A stretch of 5,661 nucleotides of DNA. Source: Nitrosotalea sp. Lineage in GTDB: Archaea > Halobacteriota > Syntropharchaeia > Alkanophagales > Methanospirareceae. Position 1 is the stretch's first letter. Each line of letters begins with the position of its first letter. The stretch is taken from contig DYFG01000100.1 of NCBI GenBank assembly GCA_020725315.1, forward strand, positions 1 to 5,661, written 5' to 3'. Under the pieces are notes generated by a model that searched no databases, had not been told where the DNA came from, and saw nothing but the letters and a program-made list of their open reading frames with translations. Both the position numbers and the translations under genes were made by a program. Positions 1 to 5,661 of this stretch are shown piece after piece.

Positions 1-23
1 ATTTAGAGTTTAGAAATTCTGTG

Positions 24-49
24 AAAAAGCGGAAATCTTTTTTGTCCGC
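24..49 (-). terminator. Hairpin with T-tract ending the leftward cofH operon
   Basis: Read on the minus strand, GCGGA (45-49) is followed by an 11-nt loop and TCCGC (29-33), then five T residues (24-28). This 5-bp GC-rich stem with a T-run lies 26 bp beyond the cofH stop codon, where a transcript end is expected. Archaea terminate mainly at T-runs, so the T-tract may matter more than the stem. The rest of 1-75 shows no gene. Confidence 0.5.
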
Positions 50-75
50 AGGATAAATGGATGCAACAATTGATG

Positions 76-1137
76 TTATAATAACTCATACAATGTGCTT
101 CTCCTCCTAGATATTCTCCCCGCATCCTTTATAACTCTATCAAAGTCCTCTGGGCTCATATACTCACCAGCCTGTGAACCCGATAACCGTGAGATGTTCT
201 CTTCCATCAAAGTCCCACCCAGGTCATTGACACCGAAATAAAGCATCTTCTGTGCATCCCGCACTCCCAACTTCACCCACGATGCCTGTATATTAGTGCA
301 GTAGGGATGAAGAATAACCCGAGCGAGAGCATGAACGATTGCATCCTCAAAAAAAGAAGCTCTGCTATTCACCATTCGCCCCAATTCGTTCTGCTTTCGC
401 ATGAACTTCAATAGTACAAACTCGGTAAAGCCTCTCGTCTCCTCTTGTATCTCCCGTATCTTAAATATATGGTCTATTCTGTCCTCCAACGATTCTATAT
501 GCCCATACATGATTGTTGCCGTTGATGGAATCCCCAACCGATGTGCAGTCTTTATTATCTCTACCCATTGCTCAGTTTTTATCTTCCGGGGGCATATTAC
601 TTCTCGTATGGAATCATCGAGTATTTCTGCTGCTGTTCCTGGGATAGAATCCAGTCCAGCTTTCTTTAATTCTCTCAATACCTCCGCTTCGGTCATCCCC
701 GAATTTCTTGCCATATGGTAGATCTCCATCGGTGAATAGGCGTGTATATGCACATCAAAATGCGATTTTATCATTTCAATGATCTCACAATAGTTATCCA
801 CCAGAAGGTTAGGATGCAGACCACCTTGAATACAGATCTCCGTTGCCTCGTTATTCACCGCTTCCTGAACCTTGCTTAAGACCACATCTATGCTCAACAA
901 ATATCCCTTCTCCTCTTCTTCCCGGAAAGCACAGAACTTACACACGCCCACACAGATATTCGTGAAGTTGATGTTGCGATTCACCACATACGTGACAATA
1001 TCACCTTTCTCCTCCTTTCGTAACTCATCGGCAATGCAGAACAGATAAGATGGGTTACGTGCTAAGAAGAACGCATCTTCTCTCTCAATTTTACCCGCTC
1101 TTATCTGCTCGGATAACTCATTAAAATCCTCTTTCAT
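76..1137 (-). CDS. cofH: CofH-type radical SAM enzyme of F420 (FO) synthesis: 5-amino-6-(D-ribitylamino)uracil--L-tyrosine 4-hydroxyphenyl transferase
   Basis: This 353-residue protein is a radical SAM enzyme. In FO synthesis CofH couples the 4-hydroxybenzyl group of tyrosine to 5-amino-6-ribitylaminouracil, and CofG then closes the ring to give the chromophore of coenzyme F420. The sequence shows the cluster-binding C-x3-C-x2-C at Cys62/66/69 (CVGVCKFCAF), preceded by NRNINFTN, which is the CofH rather than the CofG form. Other family segments are IQGGLHP (104-109 region), SIPGTAAEIL (164-173), ATIMYGH (207-213) and the C-terminal GVNDLGGTLMEENISR (302-317). Length is normal and the chain is intact. 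The ATG at 1137 is the only possible start: an in-frame TAA lies just upstream. No clear Shine-Dalgarno precedes it. It is the last gene of the three-gene leftward operon, 38 bp after the marker-2 gene. The segment after GFTEF (VLLKFMRKQN, 241-250) departs from the usual CofH pattern, so a CofH paralogue, or less likely an MqnC-like relative, remains possible. Confidence 0.85.
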   Translation of the reverse strand: MKEDFNELSEQIRAGKIEREDAFFLARNPSYLFCIADELRKEEKGDIVTYVVNRNINFTNICVGVCKFCAFREEEEKGYLLSIDVVLSKVQEAVNNEATEICIQGGLHPNLLVDNYCEIIEMIKSHFDVHIHAYSPMEIYHMARNSGMTEAEVLRELKKAGLDSIPGTAAEILDDSIREVICPRKIKTEQWVEIIKTAHRLGIPSTATIMYGHIESLEDRIDHIFKIREIQEETRGFTEFVLLKFMRKQNELGRMVNSRASFFEDAIVHALARVILHPYCTNIQASWVKLGVRDAQKMLYFGVNDLGGTLMEENISRLSGSQAGEYMSPEDFDRVIKDAGRISRRRSTLYELL

Positions 1138-1175
1138 GGGTTTTTACCGGAGGGGTTACTTAGCCCTATCCATGC

Positions 1176-2213
1176 TTACGGCATCGTATATGCTATGATA
1201 CTGGGGACTATTCCCGTTATTTTCTCCTTCTCGAAGTCAAATACCGTTGCTGTCCTTTCACCACCTCTTATTCTCAATTTCTTGCTCGTATCCACCTCAC
1301 CAATGATAGAGGCTGCTATTCCAGCTTCTTGGAATATTCTTATACATTCTGCTCCTTTAGCCTTGCTCTCGACCGTGAGCACAAAACCAGTTCCAGGATA
1401 CATCTTTAACCATTGATCATAGGATATCTTTTCCGTACTCGGTCTTGGTATCTTAGCCAGCTCTATAAGTGCTCCAGCTCCTGAAGACTCAAGTAACATT
1501 CCGAGGGTGCCTATTGTGCCGGGATTGCTTATGTCCTTTCCAGCGGTTGCTAACTTCTTCTCCCCTATCTTCACCATTGTCTCCAATCGCTTTTTTATCT
1601 CGGCTGTTGACTTTCTTGTCGTGGTATCCCATGCCAGATTGTATCTCGGAGATACTCTGCCATTGAGGTCGATTGCAACCACCACCTTGTCTCCAGGTTT
1701 CGCGCCGCTTGAAAATATAACACTATCCCTCTTTACCGTTCCTAATATAGCAACGTCGAGCGCATCGTAGACAGTATCAGGATGCAGATGCCCCCCGACC
1801 ATGGGCACGCCGAATTTCTTCACGCCGTCCTCCATTCCTCGTCCCAGTTCGAGGCATACTTCCTTCTTCTGCGTTGAGGTCAAATTCACCATTGCCAACG
1901 GAGTGCCTCCCATCGCCGTTATGTCATTTACATTAACGAGCACAGCGCAATATCCCGCCCACCAGGGGTCTACACTCAACAATCTCCCCCAGATACCATC
2001 CATTGCGAGTAAAAGATAAGTATCATTATCATCGTCAATTTTAAGCACCGCTGCGTCCTCTCCAAATCCCGTTATCGTTCGGCTTCCTACTTTATCAGAA
2101 TCACCCAGCCTTTTTACAAGATCATCTATAGCTCTTTTTCGCTTCACTCCCTCGAAGTTTCTCAATCCATCTGCCAGCGATTCCAAGTCCATTTCCTCTC
2201 TCGAGCTTTCCAT
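1176..2213 (-). CDS. Methanogenesis marker protein 2-like, PurM/AIR synthase-related protein
   Basis: A 345-residue protein of the PurM/ThiL/HypE/SelD-like fold, whose members bind ATP and usually phosphorylate or dehydrate a substrate. The N-terminal half has the acidic nucleotide/metal-binding signature GFGEDAAV (49-56), then DITAMGGTP (97-105) and MVGGHLHPD (138-146). The C-terminal half has the ISNPGTIGTLGML-ESSGAGA stretch (228-248) typical of the second PurM domain. The combination, with no thiamine or hydrogenase genes nearby, matches the family named methanogenesis marker protein 2, found in methanogens; its reaction is unknown to me. The start is a choice. ATG 2213 begins 2 bp after the stop of the upstream gene, has GGGGGT at 2218-2223 as a Shine-Dalgarno-like site, and lies close to the conserved MDLESLADGLRNFEG start. 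An ATG at 2255 would add 14 residues (MGDKGDNKRDTGVE) and overlap the upstream gene by 40 bp; ATG 2192 is also possible. It is co-oriented with cofH and probably cotranscribed. Confidence 0.8.
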   Translation of the reverse strand: MESSREEMDLESLADGLRNFEGVKRKRAIDDLVKRLGDSDKVGSRTITGFGEDAAVLKIDDDNDTYLLLAMDGIWGRLLSVDPWWAGYCAVLVNVNDITAMGGTPLAMVNLTSTQKKEVCLELGRGMEDGVKKFGVPMVGGHLHPDTVYDALDVAILGTVKRDSVIFSSGAKPGDKVVVAIDLNGRVSPRYNLAWDTTTRKSTAEIKKRLETMVKIGEKKLATAGKDISNPGTIGTLGMLLESSGAGALIELAKIPRPSTEKISYDQWLKMYPGTGFVLTVESKAKGAECIRIFQEAGIAASIIGEVDTSKKLRIRGGERTATVFDFEKEKITGIVPSIIAYTMP

Positions 2214-2215
2214 TT

Positions 2216-3022
2216 CTACCCCCGTATCTCTTTTATTATCTCCCTTATCTCCCATACATTCTTGATCCTATAATCTGCAACATCAAAAATCTCTTTCGGC
2301 CTGTCTGCAGCTTCTTGCAGCGATAATACCGCAATATCCGCTTCCTGCATTGCGAGACAATCATTCCTATCGTTACCTACCATCATCACCGTATCTTCTT
2401 CCTTCAATCTTCTCACCAATTCCCGCTTATCCTCTGGATTCATCAAGCCAAAGATATGTTCCGGCGGCACATCGGGTAAATACACTGCCATTTCCTCTCT
2501 CACTATCCTATCTCCAGATGCAATAAAGGTGAGAACTGCAAGCTCACGTAATTCTTTAAACAATTCGAGTATCCCCGGAAAAAGGTTTATACCGCCCGCA
2601 ATGACATATCGTATCGCTCTTTCTACCATATCCACAATCAACCCTATTCCCATTACCGGAAGAATGTCGCACCTTTTCAAAATGGTTACTGTTTCGTGCA
2701 CATCCCGTACCTTGACGTTTGTATCCCTCAATAGTAGCTCAATTACCTCCTGGTCACTTATCCCATCTTTCTTATAAATAACTTTGTTTTCAATTTTTTT
2801 CTCCTTCATTAGCTCTGATAAATTCTTAGCGGGGTCCTCTTTCTCTATCGTTTCTTCATACCTCGTGTTCAATACTGCCAGTGCGCCTTCTTCAAGCCGG
2901 TCCGTGCAGGTTATTCCTGAGACGCTGCTGCGCTTGGTCACCCCACTCTCCACATCTTTTATGATCCTGAAAGGTGCGTATATCACGCCAGACCCATCAA
3001 AAACCACCGCTAATTTTGACAT
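2216..3022 (-). CDS. HAD-superfamily soluble P-type ATPase-like protein
   Basis: A 268-residue soluble protein with all four HAD motifs in order: motif I VVFDGSGVI with nucleophile Asp9, motif II FIASGD (Ser169), motif III Lys199 in NPEDKRELV, and motif IV MMVGNDRND (216-221). Motif I has Ser at Asp+2 instead of the general-acid Asp of HAD phosphatases. This, with the GNDRND motif, resembles the catalytic domain of P-type ATPases (DKTGT and GDGxND). From memory the order of segments also resembles the soluble P-type ATPase-like protein MJ0968 of Methanocaldococcus jannaschii, reported to be phosphorylated from ATP; an alignment would be needed to confirm this. There is no membrane segment, so it is cytoplasmic. 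Residues about 15-145, between motifs I and II, form a large insert or cap whose substrate cannot be read. The start ATG has AAGGAG at 3028-3033, 5 nt upstream. It is the first gene of the leftward operon. The substrate is unknown; phosphatase or autophosphorylating ATPase are both open. Confidence 0.75.
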   Translation of the reverse strand: MSKLAVVFDGSGVIYAPFRIIKDVESGVTKRSSVSGITCTDRLEEGALAVLNTRYEETIEKEDPAKNLSELMKEKKIENKVIYKKDGISDQEVIELLLRDTNVKVRDVHETVTILKRCDILPVMGIGLIVDMVERAIRYVIAGGINLFPGILELFKELRELAVLTFIASGDRIVREEMAVYLPDVPPEHIFGLMNPEDKRELVRRLKEEDTVMMVGNDRNDCLAMQEADIAVLSLQEAADRPKEIFDVADYRIKNVWEIREIIKEIRG

Positions 3023-3027
3023 TCTCT

Positions 3028-3033
3028 CTCCTT
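3028..3033 (-). promoter_or_regulatory. Ribosome binding site of the HAD gene
   Basis: The minus strand reads AAGGAG, then AGAGA, then the ATG at 3022-3020. This is the clearest Shine-Dalgarno sequence in the window and fixes the start of the first gene of the leftward operon. Confidence 0.6.
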
Positions 3034-3077
3034 GCCATACTTCTTATCACAATTAAAAAGTAACATGATAGATACCG

Positions 3078-3104
3078 ATGTATATTCTAATAAATACATA
3101 TATG
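3078..3104. promoter_or_regulatory. AT-rich divergent promoter core with imperfect palindrome
   Basis: In the 120-bp gap between the divergent HAD and MCM genes, ATGTAT (3078-3083) and ATACAT (3094-3099) form an inverted repeat around an AT-rich centre. It is followed by the self-complementary CATATATG (3097-3104). Rightward, AATAAATACATA could be the TATA element, placing transcription start near 3120, about 23 nt before the MCM start. Leftward, TATTTATTAG on the minus strand could serve the HAD operon with a start near 3065. The elements are inferred from position and base composition only; no good BRE is evident. Confidence 0.4.
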
Positions 3105-3129
3105 AGGTATACTCAATAGATGAGGTATA
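3102..3129 (+). repeat. Two direct copies of ATGAGGTATA upstream of the MCM gene
   Basis: ATGAGGTATA occurs at 3102-3111 and again at 3120-3129, a spacing of 18 bp from start to start with an 8-bp gap (CTCAATAG). The copies lie between the putative TATA element and the MCM ribosome binding site, overlapping the expected transcription start. A regulator site is possible, as is a simple duplication. Confidence 0.5.
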
Positions 3130-3140
3130 GGGGTAGGAAG
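3130..3140 (+). promoter_or_regulatory. Ribosome binding region of the MCM gene
   Basis: GGGGT at 3130-3134 lies 8 nt before ATG 3143, and AGGAAG at 3135-3140 lies 8 nt before ATG 3149. Either start is therefore supported; they differ by only two residues (Met-Ile). A further ATG at 3161 has no comparable site. Confidence 0.4.
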
Positions 3141-3142
3141 AT

Positions 3143-5251
3143 ATGATAATGCAGGACTTGATGACGGATAAATGGGAGGACTTTCTGAAGAAATATTATT
3201 GGAACGAAATCATAGAGCTCTCGAATTCTTACCCTGAAAAGCGTAGTTTGTTTGTTCAATTCTCTGAGATGGATACATACGACCCAACTATTGCAGATAT
3301 GCTTTTAGATGACCCTGATGTAACAATTGAATCAGCAACTCGGGCTTTACGGGAGATGGATCTCCTTACCGGTGTTACACTCGACAAAGCCAATTTGCGT
3401 ATAATAAAGCTTCCGAGAAAGATAAAGATAAGGGACATTCGAAGCGAGGACATAGGAAAGATGATAAGCATAGAGGGGTTGGTTACCAAAGCGACAGAGG
3501 TGAGACCGAGAATAGTAGAGGCGAACTTTGAATGCCCCTTCTGTCACCATATCTTCTCGGTAATGCAAAGTGGTAGGCAATTTAAAGAGCCGGTGGAGTG
3601 TGAACAGGAGAGCGGAGGATGTGGGAGAAAGGTACAGCGTTTCGTGTTATTGGTGGATAAGTCCAAATTTGTGAATGCACAAAAAATACGGTTACAGGAA
3701 TCACCAGAGGAATTGAGAGGTGGTGAATTACCGCAAGTACTGGACGTTAATCTGGAAGACGACATTTCAGGCGAGGTATCTCCCGGCGATAGAGTAATTG
3801 TTACCGGGATTCTCAGGTCATATCAGAGAACAACGCAATTTGGGAAGACACCCTTTTTTGATATATTCCTTGATGGCAATTCGCTGGAGCTCAAAGAGGA
3901 GGAATTTGAAGAGATTGAGATAACAGAAGAGGACGAACGTGAGATAATGGCGTTGCGGGATCAGCCAGATGTGTATGAGAAGCTTATAAGAAGTATTTCC
4001 CCCTCTATATACGGCTACGAAGAGATAAAGGAGGCAATGGTCCTCCAATTGTTCGCAGGTGTCCCAAAGGAGCTGCCGGATGAGACACGGGTAAGAGGGG
4101 ATATACACGTGCTTCTCGTTGGTGACCCGGGGGTTGCAAAGAGTCAATTGCTCACCTACCTGGTGAAGTTAGCACCGCGAGGTTTATATACCGGTGGGAA
4201 GAGCAGCACGTCCGCGGGACTCACTGCAGCTGCAGTGAGAGATGAGTTTGGAGATGGGAGATGGACGTTAGAGGCTGGTGCATTAGTGCTTGCAGACAAG
4301 GGGATAGCGGCGGTGGATGAGATAGACAAGATGAAGAAGGAGGACCGTGATGCACTCCATGAGGCGATGGAACAGCAAACGGTTTCTATCGCCAAAGCGG
4401 GGATAATGGCGAGGTTGAACTCACGATGTGCTTTGTTAGCAGCCGCAAACCCGAAATACGGGCGCTTTGATAAATATACCGCGATAGCGGAGCAGATAAA
4501 TATGCCTCCTACGCTGTTGTCACGATTCGACCTCATTTTTACCATGATGGACAGACCAAATGAAGAAGTGGACATGAAGACTGCGGAGCATATAATAGAG
4601 ATGCATTATGCTGGTGAACTACTCGCAAGGTCTAAAAACATAGGAAAAGTAGAAGAAGGGGAAAAAGAGCATTTCGGGAAGGCGATGCAAACAATGAAGC
4701 CAGCAGTATCCAGAGAATTGGTGAGGAAATACGTAGCATGGAGCAAAAGGAATGTATTTCCAGTGATGACCAGGGAAGCGCATAATAAGTTTTTGGCATT
4801 TTATATCGGGCTTCGAAGGCAGGGCTATGAAGATGAAGAGGCACCTGTTCCGGTAACAGCACGGCAATTAGAAGCGTTAATCAGGTTGGGCGAGGCTCGG
4901 GCACGAGCTCGGCTCAGCGATAAGATAACCGCTGAGGATGCTGAACGTGTGATTAATGTGGTTACCTACTGTTTGAGACGTGTTTTTGTAGACCCCGAGA
5001 CGGGCAAGCTGGATGCCGATTGGATAACCGTGGGCACAACGAAGACCCGACGGGACCGCGCACGATCTATAAGGGAGACCATAAAGGAGCTGGAGAAAGA
5101 ATACGGGGAAGAAGTGCCGATAGAAGAGGTGCTCGACCTTGCAGAGGAGGAAGGGATGGAGCGAGAGAAAGCTGAGGAGATCATAGAGGTGATGAAAAAA
5201 GAGGGCATACTGTATTCGCCGGGAAGTGGCGTGATTAAGTTCGTGAGGTGA
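3143..5251 (+). CDS. mcm: Archaeal replicative DNA helicase MCM
   Basis: A complete 702-residue MCM, the ring-shaped ATP-driven 3'-5' helicase that unwinds DNA at archaeal replication forks, working with GINS and Cdc45-like partners. Domains in order: N-terminal A domain (about 1-105); OB-fold with zinc motif Cys131, Cys134, Cys153, Cys160; AAA+ domain from about 287 (SIYGYEEIKEAM); C-terminal winged helix (about 640-702). Catalytic motifs are all present: Walker A GDPGVAKS with Lys333, Walker B AAVDEIDK with Asp392/Glu393, pre-sensor-1 hairpin Lys418 in SIAKAG, sensor 1 Asn436 in AAANP, arginine finger Arg461 in LLSRFDL, and sensor 2 Arg574 in ARQLEALIRL. No intein or frameshift is seen, and length fits archaeal MCMs. 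It is transcribed away from the HAD/marker-2/cofH operon and ends 12 bp before a convergent broken frame. The last zinc pair is spaced C-x6-C, which seems wider than in many archaeal homologues. Start: ATG 3143, or 3149 two residues in. Confidence 0.97.
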   Translation: MIMQDLMTDKWEDFLKKYYWNEIIELSNSYPEKRSLFVQFSEMDTYDPTIADMLLDDPDVTIESATRALREMDLLTGVTLDKANLRIIKLPRKIKIRDIRSEDIGKMISIEGLVTKATEVRPRIVEANFECPFCHHIFSVMQSGRQFKEPVECEQESGGCGRKVQRFVLLVDKSKFVNAQKIRLQESPEELRGGELPQVLDVNLEDDISGEVSPGDRVIVTGILRSYQRTTQFGKTPFFDIFLDGNSLELKEEEFEEIEITEEDEREIMALRDQPDVYEKLIRSISPSIYGYEEIKEAMVLQLFAGVPKELPDETRVRGDIHVLLVGDPGVAKSQLLTYLVKLAPRGLYTGGKSSTSAGLTAAAVRDEFGDGRWTLEAGALVLADKGIAAVDEIDKMKKEDRDALHEAMEQQTVSIAKAGIMARLNSRCALLAAANPKYGRFDKYTAIAEQINMPPTLLSRFDLIFTMMDRPNEEVDMKTAEHIIEMHYAGELLARSKNIGKVEEGEKEHFGKAMQTMKPAVSRELVRKYVAWSKRNVFPVMTREAHNKFLAFYIGLRRQGYEDEEAPVPVTARQLEALIRLGEARARARLSDKITAEDAERVINVVTYCLRRVFVDPETGKLDADWITVGTTKTRRDRARSIRETIKELEKEYGEEVPIEEVLDLAEEEGMEREKAEEIIEVMKKEGILYSPGSGVIKFVR

Positions 5252-5302
5252 TTACTGGAATATTTAGACCCAAATATACCTATTTTGGGAATCTTTAATC
5301 AC
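5231..5302. terminator. Possible two-way stem-loop terminator between convergent frames
   Basis: Around the MCM stop, CCCAAA (5269-5274) pairs with TTTGGG (5284-5289) over a 9-nt AT-rich loop. An outer pair GTGATTAA (5231-5238) and TTAATCAC (5295-5302) is also complementary. The nested inverted repeats sit exactly where the rightward MCM transcript and a leftward transcript would meet. No strong T-run follows on the plus strand, so this is a weak call. Confidence 0.25.
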
Positions 5303-5661
5303 AAAACCTTTCTCTTGCATCCACCTCAATAATCCCTTTAAATCCTCGACATCTTTGAAAAATTCCTATATCAACATTTCTACCCTTTATTCCCGATTTT
5401 TGGGGTAAAAACGACCTATATTCCGGTGGCAACATCAGCTCCATCCTCTTGCATAATTCGTGTGCAGAATCTGAGTCGTCAAGAATAGATGCTAGGGAAA
5501 TTCCTCCAATGTCACCAAAAACAAAAGGAGAACTTACAAGAGGTGATTGTAGAGATTCTGCTAATGTTTTTTCTGCATTGATACTTTCCTCAAATATTTT
5601 ACTGACTATACTTTTGCACTTTTTAAAATTTAAGATTAGTCCCCCCTCTTTTTAAAAGTGA
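5264..5661 (-). pseudogene. Frameshifted 3' part of an unrecognised gene, running off the window
   Basis: The minus strand holds a protein-like reading split between frames. The upstream part (5651 to about 5367) is open for over 90 codons and includes FVFGDIGGISLASILDD and KRMELMLPPEYRSFLPQ. Left in its own frame it continues to a TAA at 5295-5297. Shifting by one base at about 5366, within ATAGGAATT, continues it into a frame that reads EFFKDVEDLKGLLRWMQEKG and ends with NRYIWV and TAA at 5264-5266. The end, an amphipathic helix followed by short strands, could be a winged-helix DNA-binding unit. No ATG opens the frame; it is bounded upstream by TAA at 5652-5654 next to a six-G run (5641-5646), where a second one-base shift would extend it (SLLKRGG...) beyond the window. 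The region is AT-rich: 5581-5640 has 13 G+C of 60, against 30 of 60 at 4321-4380 in MCM. I do not recognise the protein. Sequencing error is an alternative to decay. Confidence 0.5.

Noticed and set aside
76..1137. Assignment of the radical SAM protein as CofG or MqnC
   Set aside because: NRNINFTNIC-x3-C-x2-C together with NDLGGTLMEENISR fits CofH best. MqnC would imply futalosine-route menaquinone synthesis, for which there is no support here.
1176..2213. Assignment of the PurM-like protein as ThiL, HypE, SelD or PurM itself
   Set aside because: The general fold fits, but the internal segments (WGRLLSVDPWWAGY, RVSPRYNLAWD) match marker 2 better and no matching pathway genes are nearby.
2211..2255. 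ATG 2255 as the start of the marker-2 gene
   Set aside because: It would overlap the HAD gene by 40 bp and add a poorly structured charged leader, while ATG 2213 sits directly after the HAD stop with a ribosome-site-like GGGGGT. It is kept as an alternative.
3120..3146. Eight-codon upstream ORF (MRYRGRKI) overlapping the MCM start as ATGA
   Set aside because: Its ATG lies at or near the inferred transcription start and has no ribosome site. The overlap is probably chance created by the repeated ATGAGGTATA.
3818..4575. Long minus-strand ORFs of 109 and 139 codons inside the MCM gene
   Set aside because: They are antisense to conserved AAA+ catalytic motifs, and their translations are serine/alanine-rich shadows with no recognisable domain.
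5449..5655. 68-codon plus-strand ORF beginning MHNSCAESESS
   Set aside because: It lies antisense to the better protein-like minus-strand reading, has no good ribosome site and low-complexity hydrophobic content, and resembles no family I know.

Overview
The window looks like a piece of a euryarchaeal genome from a methanogen or a methane-oxidising relative (ANME-type). Three things point there: a replicative MCM helicase (archaeal/eukaryotic replication), a 'methanogenesis marker protein 2'-type PurM-like protein, and a CofH-type radical SAM enzyme of coenzyme F420 synthesis. Promoter DNA with AT-rich TATA-like elements and heavy use of AGG/AGA/ATA codons fit an archaeon. The exact lineage cannot be read from this sequence.

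Layout. Positions 24-49 hold a hairpin plus T-tract that probably ends a leftward transcript. From 3022 down to 76 on the minus strand lie three tightly packed genes read in the order HAD / soluble P-type-ATPase-like protein, methanogenesis marker 2-like protein, CofH. Gaps are 2 bp (with the start chosen here) and 38 bp, so they are very likely one operon. A 120-bp divergent intergenic region (3023-3142) carries AT-rich promoter elements, an imperfect palindrome and a 10-bp direct repeat. Rightward from 3143 to 5251 is a complete 702-residue MCM helicase gene. After a 12-bp gap comes a convergent, AT-rich, broken reading frame on the minus strand (5264-5661). It reads as the C-terminal part of an unrecognised protein with at least one frameshift and runs off the window.

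How the genes may work together. CofH joins the tyrosine-derived and ribityl-uracil moieties during synthesis of the F420 chromophore, and F420 is the hydride carrier of methanogenesis. The marker-2 protein and the HAD protein have no assigned role that I can state with certainty. Their packing with cofH suggests a cofactor or phosphoryl-transfer function in methane metabolism, but that is inference. MCM is a housekeeping replication gene that appears to share only the intergenic promoter region. I see no mobile element, CRISPR array, tRNA or rRNA in the window.
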